This document shows, piece by piece, positions 33,062-41,505 of a DNA stretch of 64,000 bases (its first letter is position 1; the number at the start of each line of letters is the position of its first letter). Location: assembly GCF_001667185.1 (NCBI RefSeq), contig NZ_LZIC01000076.1:62001-126000 (forward strand). Direction: 5' to 3'. The position numbers were made by a program, and so were the translations under genes. Under the pieces are notes generated by a model. It did not search any database, was not told the DNA's origin, and saw only the letters and a program-made list of their open reading frames with translations. This DNA comes from Mycobacterium sp. 852002-50816_SCH5313054-b. GTDB lineage: Bacteria; Actinomycetota; Actinomycetes; Mycobacteriales; Mycobacteriaceae.

Positions 33062-34057
33062 GTGAATCCTCAGGATCCGCTCGGGTATGGCCCGTTCAGT
33101 TACGATCCGCTCGGTCGCGTGCCGCCAGCGGCGCCGCCGGCGGCGCCGCCACCGGCCGTCGCGCCACCGCCGCCGCCGTACCGCCCGCCCGTCAACACGC
33201 TGGCGACGCAGTCGCTGGTGTTCGCTTTCCTGTCCCCGCCCGCCGGCGCGATCCTGGGACACCTGGCGCTGGCGCGGATCCGCCGCACGGGCGAGGCCGG
33301 CCGAAGCCGGGCGCTGGCCGGGGTGGGGCTGTCGTACGCGTTCGTCACCCTCGCGGTGCTTGCCCTTCTCGGGTGGGCCACCCTGGCCGCGTTTCGGTCC
33401 ACTCCGGCCCGGACCGCTGCGCCGGCCACTACGGCCGCGGCGACGCCGGGTCCCACGGTCGCGCCGGGCGGCGTGGCCACGCTGTTGCCCAGCGACGGCG
33501 ACCTGAAGACCATCACCGATGACCAGAACCTCGAGGCCGGCCAGACGTGGGACCACCCGGCCCGATCCGACCGGGAGGGCACGATCGACCGTCCGGAGTG
33601 CTGGGGCGCCATCGCCCCGGGGACCCCGGACGCTTACAGCGTCGACGCCCTTTTCGGCTACCACGCGGCGGAATTCTCCGACACCCGCAGCCTGCTCAAG
33701 TCGGTCCAGGTGATCGACGCCGCGGCGGCGTTTCGCGATGCCCCGGCGGCCCAATCGCAACTGCAGAAGCTGCAGGACGGGTGGCGCCAGTGCGGCGGAA
33801 CGACCGTGAGCGTGACGATCCCCGAGGCCGGCGCCATCCCGTTCGCGGTGAGCGCGCCCGCCGACGCCGGCAACGGCATCACCACGTTGGGGCTGACCCC
33901 CAAGGGGCTGCAGGTGCGCTCCGCCCGCGCGATCGCGGCCAAGGCCAACGTCGTCGTCGACCTGTACGTGTCCTACAGCGGCACCACCGACGCCGACCGC
34001 CCGCGGGCCACGGCGGTGAGCATCGCCAACTTCGTGCTCAACAAGATCCCGGGCTAG
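33062..34057 (+). CDS. DUF4190 membrane protein with extracellular PknH_C-like sensor domain
   Basis: This 331-residue protein from GTG 33062 has AGGAGGAGG before it. A Pro/Ala-rich cytosolic part (residues 18-43) is followed by a DUF4190-type pair of membrane helices (TLATQSLVFAFLSPPAGAIL, then LSYAFVTLAVLALLGWATLAAF). An extracellular domain from about 140 ends in SIANFVLNKIPG, like the PknH_C sensor fold. Two cysteines (in RPECWGA and WRQCGG) are placed to form a disulfide. No kinase domain is present, so it may be a receptor or lipid-binding envelope protein. Confidence 0.82.
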   Translation: MNPQDPLGYGPFSYDPLGRVPPAAPPAAPPPAVAPPPPPYRPPVNTLATQSLVFAFLSPPAGAILGHLALARIRRTGEAGRSRALAGVGLSYAFVTLAVLALLGWATLAAFRSTPARTAAPATTAAATPGPTVAPGGVATLLPSDGDLKTITDDQNLEAGQTWDHPARSDREGTIDRPECWGAIAPGTPDAYSVDALFGYHAAEFSDTRSLLKSVQVIDAAAAFRDAPAAQSQLQKLQDGWRQCGGTTVSVTIPEAGAIPFAVSAPADAGNGITTLGLTPKGLQVRSARAIAAKANVVVDLYVSYSGTTDADRPRATAVSIANFVLNKIPG

Positions 34058-34087
34058 GGCTCAGAGCCGCCCAAGTAGGGTGGCCAC

Positions 34088-35059
34088 ATGAAATATCTGG
34101 ACGTCGACGGGGTCGGGCGGGTCAGCCGAATCGGCCTGGGCACCTGGCAGTTCGGGTCGCGGGAGTGGGGCTACGGGGAGGGTTACTCCTCCGGCGCCGC
34201 GCGCGACATCGTGCGCCGGGCCCGCGCCCTGGGGGTCACGCTGTTCGACACGGCCGAGGTGTACGGCCTGGGCAAGAGCGAGCGGATACTCGGCGAGGCG
34301 CTCGGCGACGAGCGCGCCGAGGTCGCGGTGGCCAGCAAGGTCTTCCCGGTGGCCCCGTTCCCCGCGGTGGTCAAGCAGCGGGAGCGCGCCAGCGCGCGCC
34401 GGCTGGGCCTGGACCGCATCCCGCTCTACCAGATCCACCAGCCCAACCCCGTGGTGCCCGACTCGGTGATCATGCCGGGGATGCGCGACCTGCTCGACGA
34501 CGGAAAGATCGGCGCGGCCGGCGTCTCGAACTACTCGCTGGCGCGGTGGCGCAAGGCCGACGCGGCGCTGGGGCGGCCGGTGATCAGCAACCAGGTGCAT
34601 TTCTCGCTCGCCCATGCCGGCGCGCTCGAGGACCTGGTGCCCTTCGCCGAGCGCGAGAACCGCATCGTGATCGCCTACAGTCCGCTGGCCCAGGGGCTAC
34701 TCGGCGGCAAGTACGGCCTGGGCAACCGCCCCGGTGGCGTGCGCGCGGTGAACCCGTTGTTCGGCACCGAGAACCTGCGCCGCATCGAGCCGCTGCTGCA
34801 GACGCTGCGCGACGTCGCCGCCACGGTCGGGGCCAAGCCGGCACAGGTGGCGCTGGCCTGGCTGATCCACCTGCCGGGCGTCGTCGCCATTCCCGGCGCG
34901 TCCAGCGTCGAGCAGCTCGAGTTCAACGTCGCCGCCGCGGACGTCGAGCTGCCCGCGGAATCTCGCGACGCGCTCACCGACGCCGCGCGCGCCTTCCGGC
35001 CCGCCTCGGCCGGGCACTTCCTGACCGACCTGGTCCGGGAGAAGCTGGGGCTGCGCTGA
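34088..35059 (+). CDS. Aldo/keto reductase
   Basis: This is a 323-residue AKR. The catalytic tetrad is visible: Asp and Tyr in LFDTAEVYGLGKSE, Lys in VASKVFP and His in LYQIHQPN. The C-terminal NADPH-binding signature IPGASSVEQLEFN is also present. It would reduce aldehydes or ketones with NADPH; the substrate is unknown. The ATG has a weak ribosome site, and the gene stands alone between two unrelated genes. Confidence 0.9.
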   Translation: MKYLDVDGVGRVSRIGLGTWQFGSREWGYGEGYSSGAARDIVRRARALGVTLFDTAEVYGLGKSERILGEALGDERAEVAVASKVFPVAPFPAVVKQRERASARRLGLDRIPLYQIHQPNPVVPDSVIMPGMRDLLDDGKIGAAGVSNYSLARWRKADAALGRPVISNQVHFSLAHAGALEDLVPFAERENRIVIAYSPLAQGLLGGKYGLGNRPGGVRAVNPLFGTENLRRIEPLLQTLRDVAATVGAKPAQVALAWLIHLPGVVAIPGASSVEQLEFNVAAADVELPAESRDALTDAARAFRPASAGHFLTDLVREKLGLR

Positions 35060-35129
35060 CCGCGGCGACCCGCGACGCCCGGTCCCCCGCAAGCGGGTGG
35101 TACCCCCACCGCCGCGCTTTCGATCGCCG

Positions 35130-35909
35130 CTAGGACTGGGCGGAGTCGGCGAACGCCGCGGGGCTGGCGGGCGCACCCCGGGCGACCACGACCGGCATCG
35201 ACGTCGACGCGTTGGTGCGCAGGATCGTGTGAACCACGTCGACGAGATCTTCGACCGGCATCAGCTTGCCGGGCATGCAGCCGCGGGAGGCCCACAACGG
35301 GACGGCCTTCATGGCCAAGTCCATGTCCCAGCCAATGTTCATGCCCGTCTGGCCGTCGCCCTCGCCGCCCGCGCATTCGCCCACGATGAGGTTGGTGAAG
35401 CCGACGTCCGGGTGCTCGGCCCGCCAGGCCTCCACCAGTCGTTCCAGGGCCGCCTTGCTGACGCCGTACGCGCCGAGCCCCGGCCAGGGCGGCCCGAAGG
35501 TACCGGCATCGGAAGCCAGGTAAACAACCTTGCCCGTCGACTCGGTCAGGTGCGGCATCGCCGCCGCCGTGACCAGCGCGGCGCCGACGACGTTGGTGTC
35601 AAAGACGCGCCGCCACGTCTCGGCGTCGGTGTCGACCATGCGCACCAGCGGGCCGATGGCCGGCGTGTACACCAGGTTGTCGAGCCCGCCGAGCGCTTCG
35701 GCGGCGGCGGCGATCGCCGATCGGCAGGACGCCTCGTCGGTCACGTCGCATTCGACGGCGACCGCGCCCGGTCCCGCCTCCTGCGCGGCGGCCTCGATGC
35801 GCTCGCGGCGCCGGGCCAACAGCGCGACGTGATCGCCGCGCCGGGCGAGGCCGACACCGATGCAGCGCCCGAGCCCGCTCGAGGCGCCCACCACCACTGT
35901 CCTTGACAT
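35130..35909 (-). CDS. Short-chain dehydrogenase/reductase
   Basis: This classical SDR of about 259 residues starts at ATG 35909 (MSRTVVVGASSGLG). Motifs are GASSGLGRCIG (cofactor glycines), NLVYTPAIG in place of NNAG, a Ser in VYLASDAG and YGVSK (Tyr-x3-Lys). An Arg-rich turn LARRRER suggests NADP preference. The substrate is unknown. It is convergent with the AKR gene and lies 92 bases upstream of the glgX stop. Confidence 0.88.
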   Translation of the reverse strand: MSRTVVVGASSGLGRCIGVGLARRGDHVALLARRRERIEAAAQEAGPGAVAVECDVTDEASCRSAIAAAAEALGGLDNLVYTPAIGPLVRMVDTDAETWRRVFDTNVVGAALVTAAAMPHLTESTGKVVYLASDAGTFGPPWPGLGAYGVSKAALERLVEAWRAEHPDVGFTNLIVGECAGGEGDGQTGMNIGWDMDLAMKAVPLWASRGCMPGKLMPVEDLVDVVHTILRTNASTSMPVVVARGAPASPAAFADSAQS

Positions 35910-36001
35910 ATTTGCCCTCTCTTGTAACGAGCCCGCTGCAGGCACAGCGTATCTACCAGGGGTCCGCTACGTAACGGTCGGGCGGAATTCCGTCAACCGG
36001 C

Positions 36002-38152
36002 TCAGCCGCGGTCGGGGGCCTGCAGCACCACGGCGGTGTGGGCGTCCACGGTGAGCGCGCCGCCCCCCGGAACCTCCTCCGCCGGCGTCTCCTCCTCGGG
36101 TCCGGTGAAGACCACGAGCTGCCAGGAGGCGCCGAATTCCTTTGGCGGCAGCGTGAATTCGATCGGCTCGTGGTGGGCGTTGAAGCACAACAGGAACGAG
36201 TCGTCGAGCACTCGCTGCCCCCGGGCGTCGCGATCGGGGATGCCGTGACCGTTGAGGAACACCGCGACCGACTTCGCGAACCCCGCGCCCCAGTCCTCCT
36301 CGGTCATCTCGGTGCCCTCGGGGGTGAACCAGGCGATGTCCGGCAGCCCATCCTGGCCGCGGCGGCCCAGCGGCTTGCCGGAAAAGAACCGGCGCCGGCG
36401 GAACACCGGGTGGTTGCCGCGCAGTTCCGACACCGCGCGGGTGAATTCCAGCAGGCCGTTATCCGCTTTTGTCCAATCGATCCAGGTGAGCTCGTTGTCC
36501 TGGCAGTAGCCGTTGTTGTTGCCGTCTTGCGTGCGGCCCAGCTCGTCGCCGTGGCAGATCATCGGCACACCCTGGGAGAGCAGCAGCGTGGTGAGGAAGT
36601 TGCGCTGCTGGCGGGCCCGCAGCGCATTGACGTCCGGGTCGTCGGTCGGCCCCTCAGCGCCGCAGTTCCACGACCGGTTGTGGCTTTCGCCGTCGTTGTT
36701 GTCCTCGCCGTTGGCCTCGTTGTGTTTTTCGTTGTAGGACACCAGGTCCCGCAGCGTGAACCCGTCGTGCGCGATGACGAAGTTGATCGAGGCCACCGGC
36801 CGGCGCGCGGTGTGCTCGTAGAGGTCGGCGGACCCGGACAGGCGGTAGGCGAACTCGTCGAGCGTCGCCGGCTCGCCGCGCCAGAAGTCCCGGACGGTGT
36901 CGCGGTACTTGCCGTTCCATTCCGTCCACTGCGGCGGGAAGTTGCCCACCTGGTAGCCGCCGGGGCCGACGTCCCACGGTTCGGCGATCAGCTTGACCTG
37001 GCTGATCGTCGGATCCTGTTGCACCAGTTCGAAAAACGTCGCCAGCCGGTCGACGTCGTAGAATTCGCGGGCCAGGGTGGCGGCCAGGTCGAACCGGAAG
37101 CCGTCGACATGCATCTCGAGCACCCAGTAGCGCAACGAGTCCATGATCAGCTGCAGCGCGTGCGGATGCCCGGCGTTGAGGCTGTTGCCCGTGCCGGTGT
37201 AGTCCATGTAGTAGCGCTTGTCGTCGTCGACCAGCCGGTAGTAGGCGGCGTTGTCGATTCCCCGCATCGACAGCGTCGGGCCCAGGTGATTGCCCTCCGC
37301 GGTGTGGTTGTAGACGACGTCGAGGATCACCTCGATGCCCGCCTCGTGCAGGGCCCGCACCATCGCCTTGAACTCCTGCACCTGCCCGCCCGGGGAGGTC
37401 GCGCTGGAGTACTTGAAGTCGGGCGCGAAGAACCCGATCGTGTTGTAGCCCCAGTAATTCGAGAGGCCCTTGTCCACCAGGGTCGAGTCGTTGGCGAAGT
37501 GATGCACCGGCATCAGCTCGATGGCGGTGACGCCGAGGCTCTTGAGGTGCTCGATGATCACCGGGTGCGCCACGGCCGAGTACGTGCCGCGCAGCTGTTC
37601 GGGGATGTCGGGATGGGTCTGGGTCAGGCCCTTGACGTGCGCCTCGTAGATGACGGTGTCGGCGTACTGGTGGTCCGGCGGCCGGTCGTTGCCCCAGTCG
37701 AAGTAGGGGCTGATCACCACCGACTTGGGCATGCTGGGAGCGGAGTCGTCGTCGTTGCGGCTGTCGGGGTTGTCGAAGTTGTAGCTGAACAGCGACTGGT
37801 TCCACTCGAAGCTGCCGTCGATGGCCTTCGAATACGGGTCCACCAGCAGCTTGTTCGGGTTGCACCGCAGGCCGTTCTCCGGCTCGTACGGGCCGTGCAC
37901 GCGGTAGCCGTAGCGCTGGCCGGGTTCGATGCCGGGGATGTAGGCGTGCCAGACGAACCCGTCGACCTCGGGCAACGCGACCCGGCTCTCCGCCCCGTCG
38001 GCGTCGAACAGGCACAGCTCCACCCGCTCGGCCACCTCGCTGAACACCGCGAAGTTGGTGCCCGCGCCGTCATACGTCGCGCCCAGCGGATAGGCCCTGC
38101 CCGGCCACACTTCACCGGTGGGCGTGGGGGCAAGCGCTTCTGGGCTGGTCAT
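36002..38152 (-). CDS. glgX: Glycogen debranching enzyme GlgX/TreX
   Basis: This 716-residue GH13 enzyme has an N-terminal CBM48-like domain (about 15-120) and a catalytic barrel with VVYNHTAEG, DGFRFDLA (nucleophile Asp), IAEPWD (acid Glu) and INFVIAHDGFTL (stabilising Asp). A C-terminal beta-domain follows. It hydrolyses alpha-1,6 branches of glycogen limit dextrins. In M. tuberculosis it is next to treY/treZ as treX; here those genes are absent from the window. Confidence 0.95.
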   Translation of the reverse strand: MTSPEALAPTPTGEVWPGRAYPLGATYDGAGTNFAVFSEVAERVELCLFDADGAESRVALPEVDGFVWHAYIPGIEPGQRYGYRVHGPYEPENGLRCNPNKLLVDPYSKAIDGSFEWNQSLFSYNFDNPDSRNDDDSAPSMPKSVVISPYFDWGNDRPPDHQYADTVIYEAHVKGLTQTHPDIPEQLRGTYSAVAHPVIIEHLKSLGVTAIELMPVHHFANDSTLVDKGLSNYWGYNTIGFFAPDFKYSSATSPGGQVQEFKAMVRALHEAGIEVILDVVYNHTAEGNHLGPTLSMRGIDNAAYYRLVDDDKRYYMDYTGTGNSLNAGHPHALQLIMDSLRYWVLEMHVDGFRFDLAATLAREFYDVDRLATFFELVQQDPTISQVKLIAEPWDVGPGGYQVGNFPPQWTEWNGKYRDTVRDFWRGEPATLDEFAYRLSGSADLYEHTARRPVASINFVIAHDGFTLRDLVSYNEKHNEANGEDNNDGESHNRSWNCGAEGPTDDPDVNALRARQQRNFLTTLLLSQGVPMICHGDELGRTQDGNNNGYCQDNELTWIDWTKADNGLLEFTRAVSELRGNHPVFRRRRFFSGKPLGRRGQDGLPDIAWFTPEGTEMTEEDWGAGFAKSVAVFLNGHGIPDRDARGQRVLDDSFLLCFNAHHEPIEFTLPPKEFGASWQLVVFTGPEEETPAEEVPGGGALTVDAHTAVVLQAPDRG

Positions 38153-38221
38153 GGCGCATTTGATACCCTACCGCGGCCTCCCCCAAACGGAGCTTCGGAA
38201 GGCGTTGCCGCAGAGCGGTTT

Positions 38222-39403
38222 TCAAGGCTTTAACATGACCTTTACCGCGCCGTCCTGCTTTTTCTGGAAGATCTCATAAGCGTGTGGCGCCTGATCGAGG
38301 GGTAGCACGTGGGTGGCGAACGTGTCGACGCCGAGAGGGTCGTCGTCGGTCAGCAGCGGCATGATGTCGTCGACCCACCTCTTCACGTTGGCCTGCCCCA
38401 TCCGCACAGTCACCTGCTTGTCGAAGAGGGTCAGCATGGGCAACGGATCGGCCATCCCGCCGTAGACCCCGATCAGGGAGATGGTGCCGCCGCGCCGCAC
38501 GATGTCGATTGCGGAATACAGGGCGGTGAGGCGGTCTACGCCGGCGGTTTGCATGACCCGCTTACCGATGAAGTCCGGCAACATCCCGCTCGCCTGTTGT
38601 GCCAGCCGCGCGGCGGGCGACCCGTGCGACTCCATCCCCACCGCATCGATCACCGAGTCGGTGCCGCGGCCGTCGGTCAGATCGCGGATCGCGTCCCCGA
38701 GGGGCGCGTCGAGCCGACTCAGATCGATCGTGTGAATGCCGCGCTCGGCCGCCCGGGCCAGGCGTTCGGGCACCAGGTCGACGGCGATGACCCGGTAGCC
38801 GAGGTGGTCGGCGATGCGCGCGGCCATGTCCCCGATGGGTCCCAGGCCCAGCACGGTCACCGATCCGCCGTCTGGAATGTCGGCGTAGTCGACCGCCTGC
38901 CAGGCGGTCGGCAGCACGTCGGAGAGGTAGACGAAGCGCGAATCCGGCGGCCCCTCAGGGACTTTGATGTGTGTGAACTGCGCCTGTGGGACGCGCAGCA
39001 GTTCGGCTTGGCCGCCGGGGATTTCGCCGTATAGCTCCGAGTAGCCGAACAGCGCCGCGCCCATGCCCTGGTCGCGCACCTGGGTGGTTTCGCACTGGGT
39101 GTAGAGCCGCTTATCGCACATGTAACAACGGCCGCAGGAGATCTGGAACGGGATGACGACCCGGTCGCCGACGCGCAGGTCGCCCGTCTCGGGACCGACC
39201 TCGCGCACGATCCCCATCGGTTCGTGGCCCAGGATGTCCCCGGCATTCATGAAGGCGCCGAGGATTTCGTAGAGGTGCAGGTCGGACCCGCAGATGTTGG
39301 TCGAGGTGACCTCGACGATGGCGTCGGTGGGGCGTTCGATTTTCGGGTCGGGCACCGATTCGACGCGAACGTCGCGCTTGCCCTGCCACGTGACAGCTTT
39401 CAT
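38222..39403 (-). CDS. Zinc-dependent alcohol (formaldehyde-like) dehydrogenase
   Basis: This medium-chain dehydrogenase of 393 residues is counted from ATG 39403 (two codons earlier also possible). The catalytic zinc site is CGSDLH and GHEPMG; the structural zinc cluster is CGRCYMCDKRLYTQCE. The NAD-binding motif VLGLGPIGDMAARIA is followed by an acidic residue in AVDLVPER, which favours NAD. The length and insertion pattern resemble glutathione-independent formaldehyde dehydrogenases, but the substrate is unproven. Confidence 0.9.
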   Translation of the reverse strand: MKAVTWQGKRDVRVESVPDPKIERPTDAIVEVTSTNICGSDLHLYEILGAFMNAGDILGHEPMGIVREVGPETGDLRVGDRVVIPFQISCGRCYMCDKRLYTQCETTQVRDQGMGAALFGYSELYGEIPGGQAELLRVPQAQFTHIKVPEGPPDSRFVYLSDVLPTAWQAVDYADIPDGGSVTVLGLGPIGDMAARIADHLGYRVIAVDLVPERLARAAERGIHTIDLSRLDAPLGDAIRDLTDGRGTDSVIDAVGMESHGSPAARLAQQASGMLPDFIGKRVMQTAGVDRLTALYSAIDIVRRGGTISLIGVYGGMADPLPMLTLFDKQVTVRMGQANVKRWVDDIMPLLTDDDPLGVDTFATHVLPLDQAPHAYEIFQKKQDGAVKVMLKP

Positions 39404-39466
39404 GTGCATCGCACATACCCGCGTCGCGCCGGCCGAAACGGCGCGGGCGGGCCGCGAGGGCGGGGT

Positions 39467-40189
39467 TTACGCGCCGCGCCCGATCCGCTCGCGTCGGTTG
39501 AGCGGATGCTCGGTGTCGATCAGTGACCTGGCGATCTCGATCACTTTGGTATTGGAATTTTGCGAGAGCCGGGAGAGCAATTCGAACGCTTCGACGGCAT
39601 CGAGCTTGAAGCGTTCCATGATGACACCCTTGGCCTGGCCGATGATGTCCCGTGACGCCAAGGCGCTGCGGAATTGGTCCTGGCGGCGCATGACCGACCA
39701 CGCCAGGGCGACGTGCGTGGCGAAAACGCCGCCGAGCTCCAATGATTCGCCGGTGAATGCGTGCGGATACTCGGCGTAGAAGTTGAGCGCGGCCATGTTC
39801 CTGCTGTCGGCGAACAATTCATACGACAGGATCGATCGAATGGGCGTCTGCTCGAGCGCCTGCCGTTGATAGTTCGGCCAGCGTTGATCGACGTTGAGAT
39901 CCTCGACATGCATCACGTGGTGCTGCCACACGGCCGACAGACACGGCCCTTCCCCATACCGGTTCTGGATCGCGTCCAGGACCATCGGATAGCGATGCGT
40001 CGCGGCCACGTTGGTGACAGCCTTCGTCTTGTCCGCCAGGGTGATCCCCGCGTACTGGCAGCCGGCGACGTACCGGGTCCCACTGTCGACAAGTTCCTGC
40101 AGACCGACGCTCGTTTCGGTGCCGTGGCGATCGAGGTCGGCAATCAGTGCGGTCAGCTGGGCCGCCACCGTGTTCGCATCTTCCAGCAC
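39467..40189 (-). CDS. GAF-ANTAR antitermination regulator
   Basis: This protein of 240 residues from GTG 40189 is preceded by GAGGGGG seven bases upstream. The GAF domain is about 15-150 (GCQYAGITLADK, YGEGPCLSAVWQHHVMHVEDL). The ANTAR RNA-binding domain is about 165-230 (SRDIIGQAKGVIMERFKLDAVEAFELLSRLSQ, ending in VIEIARSLID). ANTAR proteins bind paired stem-loops in nascent RNA to prevent termination; GAF would sense a small molecule. The reading frame stays open to 40486, but that upstream part looks non-coding. Confidence 0.9.
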   Translation of the reverse strand: MLEDANTVAAQLTALIADLDRHGTETSVGLQELVDSGTRYVAGCQYAGITLADKTKAVTNVAATHRYPMVLDAIQNRYGEGPCLSAVWQHHVMHVEDLNVDQRWPNYQRQALEQTPIRSILSYELFADSRNMAALNFYAEYPHAFTGESLELGGVFATHVALAWSVMRRQDQFRSALASRDIIGQAKGVIMERFKLDAVEAFELLSRLSQNSNTKVIEIARSLIDTEHPLNRRERIGRGA

Positions 40190-40486
40190 AGCTTCACCCC
40201 CTCGAGGGTATTTGGTGCGCGTACTCCCATCATGCCGCCACCCGGCAAAATCCCCACTCCTGTCATGTGGCGGCGACAAATCCGACGCGTCGACGCACAT
40301 CACGAAGTCTATGGTCCCGAGAACGAAGTGCAAAGCGAGTAGCGAAACCAAACCGGAACGCATGGCGAACTCGGCCACCACAGGCGAGAGGTCCCGCCAG
40401 GCGCCAGACGCGCGCTCAACATGGAACGCGTTGCCGCTCGACGAGTTACGCCGGCATTCCGCGCCGCCCCGGCGGCGCCGAGCCAA
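40190..40486. other. 297-bp region between GAF-ANTAR and MerR genes
   Basis: No convincing gene was seen. The frame of the GAF-ANTAR gene stays open here, but its residue composition (Arg-rich start, a short hydrophobic run FVLGTIDFVM) and the good ribosome site at GTG 40189 argue against it being coding. It should hold the promoter of the GAF-ANTAR gene. Confidence 0.5.
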
Positions 40487-40852
40487 CTAGTCGCCGGTCC
40501 GCTTCTCGGCTCCCGCCGTCTTCGCCGTGTCCCGCATGTTGCGGGCGCTGGAGCGCACGTTGGTGTTCGCCGCCGACAGCGCGGCGTTGTCGTCTTCCAG
40601 GTTCAGGATGCGCGCGATGCCGGCCAGGTTGACCCCGGCGTCCACCAGCGCGCTGATGCGCCGAAGCCGGGCCAGGTCGTCGGCGCTGTAGCGCCGCGTT
40701 CCGCCGCGGCTGCGGGCCGGCGTCAACAGCCCGTAGCGTTCATACAGGCGCAGCGACTGCACCGGGACGCCGGAAAGCTCGGCGGCCACGGAGATTCCGT
40801 ACACCCCCCGATCGGGCGCCGGCGCACCCGCGTCGCCGGTGTTCTCGGTCAT
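40487..40852 (-). CDS. MerR family regulator (HspR-like)
   Basis: This 121-residue protein has an N-terminal MerR winged helix: GVYGISVAAELSGVPVQSLR, YERYGLLTPARS and GGTRRYSADDLARLRRI. It then has a short coiled-coil/C-terminal tail and no metal-binding Cys. The sequence GISVAAELSG-SLRLYER resembles HspR, the heat-shock repressor. It is divergent from hsp18, with a perfect inverted repeat between them, so it probably represses hsp18 and itself. Confidence 0.88.
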   Translation of the reverse strand: MTENTGDAGAPAPDRGVYGISVAAELSGVPVQSLRLYERYGLLTPARSRGGTRRYSADDLARLRRISALVDAGVNLAGIARILNLEDDNAALSAANTNVRSSARNMRDTAKTAGAEKRTGD

Positions 40853-40930
40853 CGGCCATCCCCTTACGAACCTCCACAGAAAATCTGTCTATCACACTTG
40901 CGTAGACCTGTCGATAGTGTTATATCAATT

Positions 40931-40948
40931 CTATGTCATTGGACATAG
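40931..40948. promoter_or_regulatory. Perfect inverted repeat, candidate MerR/HspR-like operator
   Basis: CTATGTC-ATTG-GACATAG is a perfect 7-bp palindrome with a four-base spacer in the AT-rich 144-bp gap between the divergent merR and hsp18 genes. A second, looser pair, CTATC (40889-40893) and GATAG (40913-40917), lies upstream. Confidence 0.6.
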
Positions 40949-40996
40949 GAAATAGCCCGCTTCAGAGCTAAGAGATTGGAGTGAGAGGTGACTGCC

Positions 40997-41446
40997 ATGC
41001 TGATGCGTACCGACCCGTTCCGTGACCTCGACCGCTTCACCCAACACGTGTTCGGCACGGCCGCCCGGCCCGCCGTGATGCCGATGGACGCGTGGCGCGA
41101 GGGAGAGCAATTCGTCGTCGAGTTCGACCTGCCGGGCATCGATGCCGACTCGCTGGACATCGACATCGAGCGCAACGTCGTGACCGTCCGCGCCGAGCGG
41201 CCGGCCGTCGACCCCAACCGCGAGATGCTCGCCACCGAGCGGCCCCGCGGGGTGTTCAGCCGCCAGCTCGTGCTGGGCGAAAACCTCGACACCGACAGGA
41301 TCGAGGCGTCCTACGCCGAGGGCGTCCTGCGGTTGCACATCCCGGTGGCCGAGAAGGCCAAGCCGCGCAAGATCTCCGTCGGTCGCGGCAACGGACACAG
41401 ATCCATCGACGAGAGCGCCGGCAGGCGCGAGGTCATCGACGCCTGA
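40997..41446 (+). CDS. hsp18: Hsp20 small heat-shock protein (18-kDa antigen type)
   Basis: This 149-residue protein from ATG 40997 has GAGAGG eight bases before it. It opens MLMRTDPFRDLDRF, and the alpha-crystallin domain (about 38-128) contains EFVVEFDLPGIDADSLDIDI, NVVTVRAERP, GVFSRQLVLGENLD and EGVLRLHIPVAEKAKPRKI. This is the remembered pattern of the 18-kDa antigen of M. leprae and M. avium. It is an ATP-independent holdase chaperone. A strong hairpin ends the gene. The presence of this gene argues against M. tuberculosis as the source. Confidence 0.93.
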   Translation: MLMRTDPFRDLDRFTQHVFGTAARPAVMPMDAWREGEQFVVEFDLPGIDADSLDIDIERNVVTVRAERPAVDPNREMLATERPRGVFSRQLVLGENLDTDRIEASYAEGVLRLHIPVAEKAKPRKISVGRGNGHRSIDESAGRREVIDA

Positions 41447-41455
41447 TCAACCGGC

Positions 41456-41487
41456 GGGCAAAGGGCGGCCACCGCCGCCCTTTGCCC
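41456..41487 (+). terminator. Hairpin after hsp18 / before PAS-ANTAR gene
   Basis: GGGCAAAGGGCGG (41456-41468), a six-base loop CCACCG and CCGCCCTTTGCCC (41475-41487) form a perfect 13-bp stem. It ends 18 bases before the ATG of the PAS-ANTAR gene. It can terminate hsp18 transcripts or act as an attenuator for the downstream gene. Confidence 0.8.
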
Positions 41488-41505
41488 GGGGAGGCGAGGT
41501 CCAAG

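Noticed and set aside
36038..38233. 731-codon open frame antisense to glgX
   Set aside because: Translation is biased Val/Arg/His without domains, while the minus strand encodes all GH13 motifs.
40190..40486. N-terminal extension of the GAF-ANTAR protein
   Set aside because: Frame is open but begins with an Arg-rich unstructured stretch; the GTG at 40189 has a well-placed GAGGGGG and directly precedes the GAF domain.
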